From the NCBI GenBank assembly GCA_036824465.1, contig DAITAC010000026.1, positions 1 to 43,780 on the forward strand: a stretch of 43,780 nucleotides of DNA. The letters are read 5' to 3'. Positions 25,593-33,485 of the stretch are shown piece by piece. The stretch is from JAKOQB01 sp036824465 (GTDB taxonomy: Bacteria; Pseudomonadota; Gammaproteobacteria; Burkholderiales; Burkholderiaceae_F). Below the pieces are notes generated by a model. It had not been told where the DNA came from and ran no database searches. It saw only the letters and a program-made list of their open reading frames with translations. Made by a program: the position numbers and the translations under genes. Position 1 is the first letter of the stretch. Each line of letters begins with the position of its first letter.

Positions 25593-25717
25593 GTTCGTGA
25601 TGAGTGGAAACCTGGCGCAAGTTTGCGGCCGACTCATGCGGCGCGGGCACTTTAGCATCGGCCCACGCTTGCGGCGGTCGGCTTGATAGCGCAGGCACGT
25701 GCGCCGACAATCGCGGC

Positions 25718-26860
25718 GTGTCCGCCAGCGCCCGCTTCGATTCCGCATGGACGCGCCGTGCGTCGCCGCTGGCACGCGCGCTCGCCATCGCGTATCTGCT
25801 GTTGGTTGTGTACGTCAGCCTGGCGCCATGGTCGGGCTGGCGCGACATCGGCGTTGGCGTGTTCGCGTATCTGCATGCGCCGCTGCCGCGCTACGTCACG
25901 GCATTCGACATTGTCATCAACGCGTTGGGCTATGCGCCGCTCGGCGCGCTCGTGGTGCTGGCGCTGCACCCGCGGGTGCGTGGCCTGCTGGCGGCGGTGC
26001 TGGCCACGTTTGTCGGCGTGCTCGTTTCGGGCTCAATGGAAGCGCTTCAGACATTCTTGCCGACCCGCATTGCCTCTTCGCTTGATCTTGCCGCCAACAG
26101 CGCGGGGGCGCTGCTTGGCGCACTGCTCGCCGCACCCTACGCATCGAGCCTGATTGATCGCGGGCGGCTGGCGCAGCTGCGTGCGCGCTGGTTTCGGCGC
26201 GATGCCGCGGTGCCTTTGACGCTGGCAACGCTGTGGCCGGTCGCGCAGGTGTATCCGGGTCCGATGCTGTTCGGCAACGGCGGGCTGGGCGAGCTGCTCC
26301 CGAACATATTGGGCGCGCTCGGGTGGTGGCCCGGCTGGCTCAACGCGGATCGGTTCGGTCCGGCCGAATTCATTCTGGACGAAGCCGTGGTCACTGCGAC
26401 GGGACTGCTCAGCGCCGGGCTGTCGCTGGCCGCGATCATGCAGGCGTTTGCGCCGCGGACACGCCTGCTGCTGGCCTTGGTCACTGCCGCGCTCAGCGCA
26501 AAGTCGCTGGCATTCGGCGTGCAGTTCGGCGCCGAGCACGTGTTTGCCTGGACCACACCGGGGGCGATCGGCGGCCTCGTCATCGGCCTGCTCGCGCTGC
26601 TGGTTGCGGCGGCTGGACGTCCTCGTGTGCTGGCGCAACTTGCACTGCTGGTCACGCTCGCGCTGCTGGTACTCGTCAACCTCACGCCGGAGAATCCATA
26701 TCACGCGCATTGGTTACAGCAGTGGCGGCCGGGTCGCCTGGTACATGTCGCAGCGGCTGCAGAATGGGTCGCGATGGCCTGGCCTTATGCGCTGCTGGCC
26801 TGGCTCGTTCCAGCGGCCTTCACGGCGCGACTGCCGAAGGAAAATCCCCGGGTTCCGTAA
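25718..26860 (+). CDS. VanZ-like polytopic membrane protein
   Basis: GTG 25718 gives 380 residues with about ten hydrophobic helices. The first ~130 residues are VanZ-like: ARALAIAYLLLVVYVSLAPW, then FDIVINALGYAPLGALVVLA and VSGSMEALQTFLPTRIASSL with SLDLAANSAGALLG. The second half is a less conserved membrane domain ending in ENPYHAHWLQQW and two more helices. VanZ relatives affect teicoplanin sensitivity and envelope properties; no reaction is established. The start is uncertain because the frame is open to 25604. It precedes the ferredoxin gene by 30 bp. Confidence 0.85.
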   Translation: MSASARFDSAWTRRASPLARALAIAYLLLVVYVSLAPWSGWRDIGVGVFAYLHAPLPRYVTAFDIVINALGYAPLGALVVLALHPRVRGLLAAVLATFVGVLVSGSMEALQTFLPTRIASSLDLAANSAGALLGALLAAPYASSLIDRGRLAQLRARWFRRDAAVPLTLATLWPVAQVYPGPMLFGNGGLGELLPNILGALGWWPGWLNADRFGPAEFILDEAVVTATGLLSAGLSLAAIMQAFAPRTRLLLALVTAALSAKSLAFGVQFGAEHVFAWTTPGAIGGLVIGLLALLVAAAGRPRVLAQLALLVTLALLVLVNLTPENPYHAHWLQQWRPGRLVHVAAAAEWVAMAWPYALLAWLVPAAFTARLPKENPRVP

Positions 26861-26890
26861 ACTGCCGCCCACACGATCCCGGATCGCCTC

Positions 26891-27199
26891 ATGAGCTATT
26901 ACCAGCGCCATGTGTTCTTCTGCCTTAATCAGCGCGACGATGGACGCGCGTGCTGCGCCAATCATGATGCGGCGGGGATGCAGGCGTACGCCAAGGATCG
27001 CGTCAAAGAACTCGGCATCAGCGGCGAAGGCAGGGTGCGCGTCAACAAGTCGGGCTGCCTGGACCGGTGCGACGAAGGACCATGCGTAGTCATTTATCCC
27101 GAAGCGGTCTGGTACACGTACGTCGACAGGGACGACATCGACGAGATCGTTGATTCGCATCTGCTGAAAGGAAAGATCGTCGAACGGCTCAAGATCTAG
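26891..27199 (+). CDS. Thioredoxin-like [2Fe-2S] ferredoxin
   Basis: The 102-residue protein has the cysteine pattern of thioredoxin-fold 2Fe-2S proteins: one Cys in VFFCLNQRDDGRACC, a second at the end of that stretch, and two in SGCLDRCDEGPC. A VVIYPEAVWYTYVD strand follows, and DIDEIVDSHLLKGKIVERL forms the C-terminal helix. It belongs to the same group as Azotobacter Shethna-type/(2Fe-2S) ferredoxin domain proteins, soluble electron carriers or sensors. It lies 14 bp upstream of the hydrolase gene, probably in one operon; no partner enzyme is obvious. Confidence 0.92.
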   Translation: MSYYQRHVFFCLNQRDDGRACCANHDAAGMQAYAKDRVKELGISGEGRVRVNKSGCLDRCDEGPCVVIYPEAVWYTYVDRDDIDEIVDSHLLKGKIVERLKI

Positions 27200-27213
27200 C
27201 ATGGAGCCCGATC

Positions 27214-27885
27214 GTGCAACGAAGTAAACGCCGCACCATCGACGGCCCTACCGGCCGCATCGAGGTTGCGCTCGACCTGCCGGCACATGCGCCGGCCGGA
27301 CTGGCGTTCATCGGCCACCCGCATCCGCTGTATGGCGGCACGCTCGACAACAAGGTGGCCGCTACGCTTGCGCGTGCCTTCTCCGGTCTTGGCTGGCTCG
27401 CGGTGCGGCCGAACTTTCGCGGTGTCGGCGCGAGCGAGGGCGCGCATGACCACGGCGTCGGCGAAACTGACGACTTTGTGCATCTCATCGATTCGGCGCC
27501 ACGCTGGTTGTCGGATGTCTCCCTCGCCGCCGATTTCCCCTTGGCGCTTGCGGGTTTCTCGTTCGGCAGTTTCGTCGCCGCGCGCGCGGCACAACGACTG
27601 GCCGAGCGCGATCGCGCGCCGGAATACCTGGTGCTTGTCGGGACGGCCGCAGGGAAGTGGGACATGCCAACGGTGCCATCACGCACGCTGGTGGTTCATG
27701 GCGAGCAGGACGAGACGATCGCGCTCGCCGACGTGTTCGACTGGGCCCGACCTCAAGGCCTGCCGGTCATCGTGCTGCCGGGAACCGATCACTTCTTTCA
27801 TCGCCGGCTGTCACTGCTCAAGCGATTGGTGCAGCTGCACGTTCTGGCCGAAAGGTCGATTGACGCTCTAGGTCAAAGCGACTAG
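27214..27885 (+). CDS. Alpha/beta hydrolase
   Basis: The 223-residue hydrolase has the N-terminal GHPHPLYGGTLDNKV motif, which in this subfamily forms the oxyanion region, then RPNFRGVGASEG and the nucleophile elbow GFSFGSF (Ser). VVHGEQDE (Asp) and GTDHFFH (His) complete the triad. The pattern matches the small dienelactone-hydrolase-like alpha/beta hydrolases widespread in proteobacteria; the substrate is unknown. It starts with GTG 27214 after a GGAG site, 14 bp after the ferredoxin stop. Confidence 0.9.
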   Translation: MQRSKRRTIDGPTGRIEVALDLPAHAPAGLAFIGHPHPLYGGTLDNKVAATLARAFSGLGWLAVRPNFRGVGASEGAHDHGVGETDDFVHLIDSAPRWLSDVSLAADFPLALAGFSFGSFVAARAAQRLAERDRAPEYLVLVGTAAGKWDMPTVPSRTLVVHGEQDETIALADVFDWARPQGLPVIVLPGTDHFFHRRLSLLKRLVQLHVLAERSIDALGQSD

Positions 27886-27951
27886 AAGTTGTCAGGAGCG
27901 GGCACTTGCTGCGCCCGCGAAGCGCCGCGCACTGCAAGCGGCCGGGGAAGC

Positions 27952-28458
27952 ATGGACAAAGCGCGCGTCTTCAAGAAGACCGCAAACGGTCAGGCCGAGG
28001 TCACCGCGCGCAGCGGTTCACTGACCATGCCGATGCGGCGCGCGCTGATCATGATCGATGGCAAGCGGACGGTGGCGGAACTGGCACCGCTGTTGCGCCC
28101 AGGCGAGATCGACAGCGTGCTTGCGGCGCTGCTGGAGAAGGGTTACATCGAACCGGCAGCCGCCGATACGCCGCCTGTGGAGCCCGCCTCGCCGCCGTCG
28201 ATTTCGCCGGGGCCGCGGACGCTGTCGGACGTGTCCGACCCGAATCGCTTCATGTCAATCGACGAGGCAAAGCGACGCGTGGTGCGCGAACTGACGGATC
28301 GACTCGGCCCCGAAGCCGAGTACCTGGCGATCAAGATCGAGCAATGCGGCAGCGTGGACGAATTGCGCGAGCGCATCCGCGACGCCGAGCGGCTGCTGAC
28401 CAGCGCGATCAGCGAACGTGTAGCACAGGAATTCCTCCAGGCGCTGCGCCGGCGCTGA
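27952..28458 (+). CDS. Hypothetical cytoplasmic protein, probable winged-helix N-terminus
   Basis: ATG 27952 after GGGGAAG gives 168 residues. Residues ~1-65 (GQAEVTARSGSLTMPMRRAL, MIDGKRTVAELAPLLRPGEI, LAALLEKGYIEP) look like a degenerate winged-helix unit. A Pro-rich linker and a charged helical C-terminus follow (SIDEAKRRVVRELTDRLGPE; AEYLAIKIEQC; ERIRDAERLLTS). I recall similar uncharacterised proteins in Betaproteobacteria, but no function is known. It sits between the hydrolase and the D-amino acid transaminase on the same strand. Confidence 0.8.
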   Translation: MDKARVFKKTANGQAEVTARSGSLTMPMRRALIMIDGKRTVAELAPLLRPGEIDSVLAALLEKGYIEPAAADTPPVEPASPPSISPGPRTLSDVSDPNRFMSIDEAKRRVVRELTDRLGPEAEYLAIKIEQCGSVDELRERIRDAERLLTSAISERVAQEFLQALRRR

Positions 28459-28522
28459 CGGCCCCCCAGCGCAGAGCGGTAGCATTCCGTCCTCTCGGTC
28501 AGACTCGCGCGGGATTCATGCC

Positions 28523-29437
28523 ATGGAATGGCAGCAGGCCACCTGTTATCTGAACGGCGAGTTCGTTCCGCTCGCCTCCGCCCGGATTCCCGTGCTCGAT
28601 CGCGGATTCATCTTCGGCGATGGCGTGTACGAGGTGATTCCGGTCGACCAGGTTCGGCCGGGATTTTCGGCACCGTTTCGTGCCCATGAGCACTTCGATC
28701 GCTTCGATCGCAGTCTGGCGGCGGTGCGCATCGCCAATCCGCTCGCACGCGACGAATGGCTGCGGCTGCTCGCGCGCCTGGTCGAACTGCATCCGTGGCC
28801 GCGGCAATCGATCTATCTGCAGGTCACGCGCGGTGTGGCCAGGCGCGATCATGTGTTTCCAGCCGGCGTGACGCCAACCGTGTTTGCCGTGTCCTCGCCG
28901 TGGCCCGCCATTGCGGCTGATCAGATCGAAAACGGCACCGCGGCGGTCACGCATGCCGACGAGCGCTGGCTGCATTGCGAAATCAAGAGCACATCGCTGC
29001 TCGGCAATGTGTTGATGAAGCAATTCGCCATCGAACATGATGCGACCGAAACGGTGCTCTTTCGCAACGGCTTTCTCACCGAAGGCTCGAGCACCAATAT
29101 CCTGGTCATGCGTGGCGGCAAACTGCTGGCACCGCAGAAGTCCAATCTCATTCTGCCGGGCATCACCTACGACGTTGTATTCGAAATCGCGCGCGCGCAC
29201 GACCTGCCTTGCGAAGTGCGCACAATCAGCGAGGCTGAAGTGCGATCGGCCGACGAGATCCTGCTCAGCTCGTCGGGCCGTGAGGTGCTCGCGATCACAC
29301 GCCTCGACGGCGAGCCGGTCGGCGAAGGCCGGCCGGGCCCGGGATTTCGCCGGATTCACGCCTGGTATCAACAGGCCAAGCGCGACGATGCCGTGCGCTG
29401 GCACGCGGAGCTGCAGCGGCTCGCAGTCGCGGTCTAG
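28523..29437 (+). CDS. dat: D-amino acid aminotransferase (D-alanine transaminase)
   Basis: The 304-residue class IV PLP enzyme has LDRGFIFGDGVYEVIPV (~26-42), the RGVARRDHVFP carboxylate-trapping segment (~103-113), the PLP lysine Lys155 in CEIKSTSLLGNVLM, and NGFLTEGSSTNILVMRGGK with the PLP-phosphate contacts. These favour D-amino acid transaminase over branched-chain aminotransferase or ADC lyase. It interconverts D-alanine and 2-oxoacids, supplying D-Glu/D-Ala for peptidoglycan. In many Betaproteobacteria it sits directly upstream of ybeD-lipB-lipA, as here (31 bp to ybeD). Confidence 0.93.
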   Translation: MEWQQATCYLNGEFVPLASARIPVLDRGFIFGDGVYEVIPVDQVRPGFSAPFRAHEHFDRFDRSLAAVRIANPLARDEWLRLLARLVELHPWPRQSIYLQVTRGVARRDHVFPAGVTPTVFAVSSPWPAIAADQIENGTAAVTHADERWLHCEIKSTSLLGNVLMKQFAIEHDATETVLFRNGFLTEGSSTNILVMRGGKLLAPQKSNLILPGITYDVVFEIARAHDLPCEVRTISEAEVRSADEILLSSSGREVLAITRLDGEPVGEGRPGPGFRRIHAWYQQAKRDDAVRWHAELQRLAVAV

Positions 29438-29468
29438 AAATCCATCTTCGCGGCCCAATATCGATTCA

Positions 29469-29732
29469 ATGCAGTCCGATTCACCCCTCAGATTTCCAAC
29501 CGATTTTCCGATCAAGGTGATGGGCAAGCGCGTACGCGGCTTCGCGCAGGCGGTCGTCGAAATCGTCCAGCAGCACGCGCCCGACTTTGATCCGGCGACC
29601 ATCGAATTGCGCCTGTCGAAGGAAGGCACGTACCTGTCGGTGACAGCCACGGTGAACGCCACGTCGCGATCGCAGCTCGACGATCTGTATCGCGCATTGA
29701 CCGCGCATCCGCTGGTCAAGGTGGTGCTGTGA
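29469..29732 (+). CDS. ybeD: YbeD/DUF493 family protein
   Basis: The 87-residue protein shows the DUF493 ferredoxin-like fold: FPTDFPIKVMGKRVRGFAQA, VEIVQQHAPDFDPATIELRL, SKEGTYLSVTATVNATSRSQ and a C-terminal LYRALTAHPLVKVVL. Its role is not settled; its constant position before lipB suggests a link to lipoate metabolism. The lipB GTG start overlaps its stop (GTGA, 29729-29732), so translation is coupled. Confidence 0.95.
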   Translation: MQSDSPLRFPTDFPIKVMGKRVRGFAQAVVEIVQQHAPDFDPATIELRLSKEGTYLSVTATVNATSRSQLDDLYRALTAHPLVKVVL

Positions 29733-30436
29733 TCGAATCGCCGGCGCTCGCGGTGCGGGCGTTGGTCGTGCGCTCATTAGGCTGCGCCGACTACACGACC
29801 ACCTGGCACGCGATGCGCAGCTTCACCGCGCGGCGCGACCCGCAGACGCCCGACGAGCTGTGGATCGTCGAGCATTGGCCGGTGTTCACGCTCGGGCAGG
29901 CGGGACGGCGCGAGCATCTGCTCGCCGCCGGCGATGTGCCCATTGTTGCGACGGATCGCGGTGGACAGGTCACGTATCACGGTCCGGGCCAGGTGGTCAT
30001 CTATGCGTTGCTCGACCTGCGCCGGCTCGGCATCTTCATCAAGGAACTCGTATTCCGCATCGAGCAGTCGGTGATCCAGACGCTCGACAGCTATGGCGTC
30101 GACGGTCGGCGTGTACGAGGCGCCCCCGGCATCTACGTGCCATTACCCGATTCACCTCCCGATGCTCGACACCCGGTTCCCGACTCCCGACTCCCGACTC
30201 CCGACTTCACCGGCCTGGCCAAGATTGCCGCGCTCGGAATCAAGATCACGCGCGGCTGCAGCTACCACGGCGTAGCGCTGAATGTGGCGATGGATCTGGC
30301 ACCGTTTTCCTGCATCGATCCGTGTGGCTATCCCGGCCTGGCGACAGTTGACCTGCGTAAAATCGGCGTCTCCACCACTTGGGCCGAGGCCGCCGATCGC
30401 CTGAGTGCGCGCCTCGCGAGCCACCTGCAAGCATGA
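29729..30436 (+). CDS. lipB: Octanoyl-[acyl-carrier-protein]:protein N-octanoyltransferase
   Basis: LipB moves octanoate from ACP to the lipoyl domains of 2-oxoacid dehydrogenases and GcvH. The 235-residue protein shows DRGGQVTYHGPGQVVIYALL, catalytic Lys165 in LAKIAALGIKITRG, HGVALNVAMDL, and catalytic Cys199 in IDPCGYPGL. It is oddly long between GIYV and the catalytic Lys: residues ~140-161 (PLPDSPPDARHPVPDSRLPT and onward) are an insertion encoded by a TCCCGAC heptamer repeat (30157-30205). The insertion keeps the frame open and sits on a loop before the catalytic Lys. The start is GTG 29729. Confidence 0.94.
   Translation: MIESPALAVRALVVRSLGCADYTTTWHAMRSFTARRDPQTPDELWIVEHWPVFTLGQAGRREHLLAAGDVPIVATDRGGQVTYHGPGQVVIYALLDLRRLGIFIKELVFRIEQSVIQTLDSYGVDGRRVRGAPGIYVPLPDSPPDARHPVPDSRLPTPDFTGLAKIAALGIKITRGCSYHGVALNVAMDLAPFSCIDPCGYPGLATVDLRKIGVSTTWAEAADRLSARLASHLQA
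30157..30205. repeat. Heptamer repeat inserted in-frame in lipB
   Basis: Four perfect TCCCGAC units run from 30178 to 30205, preceded by degenerate copies from 30157. They encode PDSRLPTPDF and flanking residues that are absent from typical LipB. The unit matches the repeats at 20466-20494 and 35495-35631. Confidence 0.7.
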
Positions 30437-30442
30437 GGAACC

Positions 30443-30478
30443 CCTCTCCACCCTTTCCCCCTCCCCTTGAAGGAGAGG
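30443..30478. repeat. C-rich element with 7-bp inverted repeat between lipB and lipA
   Basis: CCTCTCC (30443-30449) and GGAGAGG (30472-30478) flank a pyrimidine-rich core. It resembles the C/G-rich intergenic repeats common in proteobacterial genomes. It lies just upstream of the lipA ribosome site and could fold in the mRNA. Confidence 0.45.
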
Positions 30479-30509
30479 AAGCTAGAACGGCGCTGCGCGG
30501 GGAATCGAA

Positions 30510-31493
30510 ATGAGCACCCCCACGCCGCCGCCGGGCACGCCGGATCCCTTTGCGAAGAAGAAGGGCGAGGCGAAGACCGGCGCGGTGTTCAGGAAGATCC
30601 CGATTGCGGTTGCCGCGCAGAAGGACATTTTGCGCAAGCCGGACTGGATTCGCGTCAAGGCGGGCTCGCCGACGACGCGCTTCTACGAGATCAAGGACAT
30701 CCTGCGCGAGCACAAACTGCATACGGTGTGCGAAGAGGCGTCCTGCCCGAACATCGGCGAGTGCTTCGGCAAGGGCACGGCGACGTTCATGATCATGGGC
30801 GACAAGTGCACGCGCCGCTGCACGTTCTGCGACGTCGCGCATGGCCGGCCGGAGCCACTCGACGTCGATGAGCCGGGCAACCTCGCCAAGACGATCGCCG
30901 CGCTGCGCCTTTCGTATGTGGTGATCACGTCGGTCGATCGCGACGACCTGCGCGACGGCGGCGCGCTGCACTTCGTCGACTGCATCCGCGCGGTGCGCGA
31001 GCGTTCGCCGCGAACGAAGATCGAAGTGCTGGTGCCTGACTTCCGCGGGCGCCTCGATCGCGCGCTCGAGATCCTCGAAGCGGCGCCGCCGGATGTGATG
31101 AATCACAATCTCGAAACCGTGCCTCGGTTGTACAAGGTGGCGCGGCCGGGTTCGGACTACACGCATTCGCTGCGGCTGCTGCAGGAGTTCAAGCGCCGCG
31201 TGCCCGGCGTGCCGACCAAGAGCGGGCTGATGCTCGGCCTGGGAGAAGACGACGACGAGATCCTGCAGGTAATGCGCGACCTGCGCGCGCACGGGGTCAA
31301 CATGCTGACGCTCGGCCAGTACCTGTCACCCAGCCATGCGCACTTCCCGGTGCAGCGCTACGTGCACCCCGACACGTTCGCGATGTTCGAGCGCGAGGCG
31401 TTGCAGATGGGTTTCTCGCACGCCGCGTGCGGCGCGCTGGTGCGCAGTTCGTACTACGCCGATCAGCAGGCGCATGCGGCGGGCGTGGTCTGA
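30510..31493 (+). CDS. lipA: Lipoyl synthase
   Basis: This 327-residue radical-SAM enzyme inserts two sulfurs into protein-bound octanoate. The auxiliary cluster cysteines are C74, C79 and C85 (CEEASCPNIGEC). The SAM cluster is C100, C104 and C107 (CTRRCTFCDV). MNHNLETVPRLYK, KSGLMLGLGE and C-terminal VRSSYYADQQA (the Ser that ligates the auxiliary cluster) are present. All functional residues are intact. It follows lipB by 73 bp across a C-rich repeat, so it is probably in the same operon but with a possible independent leader. Confidence 0.97.
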   Translation: MSTPTPPPGTPDPFAKKKGEAKTGAVFRKIPIAVAAQKDILRKPDWIRVKAGSPTTRFYEIKDILREHKLHTVCEEASCPNIGECFGKGTATFMIMGDKCTRRCTFCDVAHGRPEPLDVDEPGNLAKTIAALRLSYVVITSVDRDDLRDGGALHFVDCIRAVRERSPRTKIEVLVPDFRGRLDRALEILEAAPPDVMNHNLETVPRLYKVARPGSDYTHSLRLLQEFKRRVPGVPTKSGLMLGLGEDDDEILQVMRDLRAHGVNMLTLGQYLSPSHAHFPVQRYVHPDTFAMFEREALQMGFSHAACGALVRSSYYADQQAHAAGVV

Positions 31494-31520
31494 AGCGGTC
31501 CGCGTGGCTGCCGGCAGCGG

Positions 31521-31808
31521 GTGTTGTTGATCGACTTCCCCAACGGGCTTGCCGGCAGCGTGACGATCGCGTGCCTGGTTGGCCTCGGCATCTTTGGCTA
31601 TCCCTGGCTTCTCAAGCGCAACGGTGGCGCGATCTTGATTGGCGCGATCACGGCGCTGCTGGCATTGCTGTTCTACGCGTTCGATCGCGGCAGCAACGCG
31701 CCGATGGCGACCTCAATTCTGCTGGCGCTGCTTTGGGCAGTTGCGCCGACGATCGTGGGCGTGCTCGTGTTTCGCCTGCAACGCGGTTCGGCGGGCGACG
31801 CAGGGTAG
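31521..31808 (+). CDS. Small integral membrane protein
   Basis: The 95-residue product starts with GTG 31521, 27 bp after lipA. Three hydrophobic helices are visible: GLAGSVTIACLVGLGIFGYP, GAILIGAITALLALLFYAF, and ATSILLALLWAVAPTIVGVL followed by VF. A positively charged loop (LLKRNGG) lies between the first two. No family is recognised. The stop is 4 bp from the convergent stop of the thioredoxin gene. It may be the last gene of the dat-ybeD-lipB-lipA transcript. Confidence 0.65.
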   Translation: MLLIDFPNGLAGSVTIACLVGLGIFGYPWLLKRNGGAILIGAITALLALLFYAFDRGSNAPMATSILLALLWAVAPTIVGVLVFRLQRGSAGDAG

Positions 31809-31812
31809 CGGT

Positions 31813-32313
31813 TCAGCCTGCCAGCAGCTTTTCAATGCGCTGCTGCAGTTCGGCGAAATCGGGTTCACCCACATAGCGCCGGACGATCCGGCCCTGTCGA
31901 TCAATCAGGAAGGTGGTTGGCGTCACGCGGGTATGGTCGAATGCGCGCGCGATGCCTCCCCCGGCGTCAAGCGCGATCGGAAACGGCAGCCTGTTTCTGG
32001 CGTTGTATTCCAGCACCCAGTCGGGCCGGTCGTATGGCATCGCGACCGCGAAAGTCTGGTAGCCGCGCCCCGCAAACTTGCGATGCGTGGCCGCGATCTG
32101 CGGCATTTCCTTCACGCAGGTCACGCAGGTCGTCGCCCAGAAATTCACGAGCACCACCTGGCCGCGCAGATCGGTGAGTTGCACGCTCTCGCCATCGATC
32201 GAGGTGAGCATCACATCGGGCGCGGCCGGCTTTGACAGCAGGGCCGCGACGGATAACACTGCCACCAGCAGCATTGCCGCGCCCAGCAGCCAGATCGTGG
32301 CGCGACCGCGCAT
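31813..32313 (-). CDS. TlpA/ResA-like membrane-anchored thioredoxin
   Basis: ATG 32313 gives 166 residues: an N-terminal anchor (IWLLGAAMLLVAVLSVAALL) and a periplasmic thioredoxin domain with VVLVNFWATTCVTCVKEMPQ, whose CVTC is the CxxC active site. VTPTTFLIDRQGRIVRRYVG contains the cis-Pro. The family reduces periplasmic disulfides, for example in cytochrome c maturation; the partner is unknown here. Its start and that of DUF4197 on the other strand are separated by only 18 bp and share a palindromic Shine-Dalgarno sequence. Confidence 0.92.
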   Translation of the reverse strand: MRGRATIWLLGAAMLLVAVLSVAALLSKPAAPDVMLTSIDGESVQLTDLRGQVVLVNFWATTCVTCVKEMPQIAATHRKFAGRGYQTFAVAMPYDRPDWVLEYNARNRLPFPIALDAGGGIARAFDHTRVTPTTFLIDRQGRIVRRYVGEPDFAELQQRIEKLLAG

Positions 32314-32314
32314 T

Positions 32315-32324
32315 TCCTTAAGGA
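32315..32324. promoter_or_regulatory. Palindromic ribosome-binding site serving both divergent genes
   Basis: TCCTTAAGGA is self-complementary. Read on either strand it gives AAGGA just upstream of an ATG: 32313 on minus and 32332 on plus. The 18 bp between the two starts leave no room for promoters, so each transcript must begin inside the opposite gene. Confidence 0.65.
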
Positions 32325-32331
32325 TCGACCG

Positions 32332-33072
32332 ATGTCTCAATTTGAATTCGATACGCCGCGCGTCGAGTACGGCCCCGACGAAACGCGCCGCACGCTCATT
32401 ATAGGAACCATGCTCGCCGCCGCCGGGGTGGCGCGCGATGCGCATGCGCTGTCGCTCGCCGACCTGACGCAGAAGGATGCCAGCGCCGGCGTGAAAGCGG
32501 CACTTGAGAAGGGCGCTCAGGTGGCGGTGGAACTGCTCGGTCGCACGGATGGATTCTGGGCGAACGACAAGGTGCGCATCCCGTTGCCCGACTGGTTGAA
32601 GAAGGCGGAAGGTGCGCTGAAGTTTGCCGGCCGCGGCAAGGACATCGACGAGTTGAAGCTCGGTGTCAACCGTGCCGCCGAGCAGGCGGTACCCGAGGCG
32701 AAGACGCTGCTGGTCGGCGCCGTGCGTAACATGAGCGTGGAGGATGCCAAGGGAATACTCACCGGCGGTGACGACTCAGTGACGAAATTCTTCGCCGGTA
32801 AGACACGCGAGCCGCTGACCGGCAAGTTCCTTCCGATCGTGACCAGGGTCACCGAAAAGATCGGGCTCGCGAACCAGTACAACGCGCTCGCGGCCAAGGG
32901 CCAACAGCTCGGGCTGGTGCGCGGCGATCAGGCCAAGGTCGAGCGCCACGTCACGGCCAAGGCACTGGACGGTCTGTACTTCATGATCGGCGAGGAAGAG
33001 AAGAAGATCCGCCGCGATCCGGTCGGCACCGGCAGCGAGATTCTGAAAAAGGTCTTCGGCGCGATCAAATGA
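32332..33072 (+). CDS. DUF4197 exported protein
   Basis: The 246-residue protein matches the DUF4197 pattern: LSLADLTQKDASAGVKAALE, then VAVELLGRTDGFWANDKVRI, PLPDWLKKAEGALKF, ILTGGDDSVTKFFAGKTREP and the closing EEKKIRRDPVGTGSEILKKV. The signal peptide is displaced: a ~20-residue polar extension (MSQFEFDTPRVEYGPDETRR) precedes RRTLIIGTMLAAAGVARDAH, with cleavage near AHA. The twin Arg gives it a Tat-like look. Function is unknown. The VOC gene starts inside its stop (ATGA, 33069-33072). Confidence 0.9.
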   Translation: MSQFEFDTPRVEYGPDETRRTLIIGTMLAAAGVARDAHALSLADLTQKDASAGVKAALEKGAQVAVELLGRTDGFWANDKVRIPLPDWLKKAEGALKFAGRGKDIDELKLGVNRAAEQAVPEAKTLLVGAVRNMSVEDAKGILTGGDDSVTKFFAGKTREPLTGKFLPIVTRVTEKIGLANQYNALAAKGQQLGLVRGDQAKVERHVTAKALDGLYFMIGEEEKKIRRDPVGTGSEILKKVFGAIK

Positions 33073-33485
33073 ACGTCGCGGGACTGAACCACATCAACAT
33101 CGCCGCTATGCCCTCGACCATCGAACGCGTGCGTGCGTTCTACATCGAGGTGCTCGGACTGGTCGAAGGAGATCGCCCGCCGTTGCGCAGTTCGGGACAC
33201 TGGCTTTACGCCGGCGGCGATCCGATCGTGCACCTGTCAATTCGTGATTCGGACGCTGGCGAAAGCGGCGCAATGTCCGGATCCATCGACCATTTCGCGC
33301 TGACCTGTCACGGCCTGTCCGAGACGCTCGGGCGCCTGGCGCGGCTGGGCGTGGCACATCATGCGGTCGAAGTCCCCGGGCGGGAACAGGTGCAGATCTT
33401 TCTGCGCGACCCGGCCGGTGTGAAACTCGAGTTGAATTTCAGCGGCGAGGCACTGCCGGGCGTCAACCGCCCTTCCGCCTCATAG
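33069..33485 (+). CDS. VOC (glyoxalase-like) superfamily protein
   Basis: The 138-residue single VOC domain starts GLNHINIAAMPSTIERVRAF and YIEVLGLVEGDRPP, with SIDHFALTCHGLSETLGRLA in the second half and FLRDPAGVKLELNF at the end. The usual metal ligands can be placed: His in GLNHINI, His in SIDHFAL, and Glu in KLELNF. Family members are lyases, dioxygenases or resistance proteins; no substrate can be given. It is coupled by a 4-bp overlap to the DUF4197 gene and overlaps the convergent M48 gene by 6 bp. Confidence 0.9.
   Translation: MNVAGLNHINIAAMPSTIERVRAFYIEVLGLVEGDRPPLRSSGHWLYAGGDPIVHLSIRDSDAGESGAMSGSIDHFALTCHGLSETLGRLARLGVAHHAVEVPGREQVQIFLRDPAGVKLELNFSGEALPGVNRPSAS

Noticed and set aside
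30178..30205. Tandem TCCCGAC units considered as a CRISPR array
   Set aside because: Units are contiguous 7-mers with no spacers and lie inside lipB; no cas genes are present.
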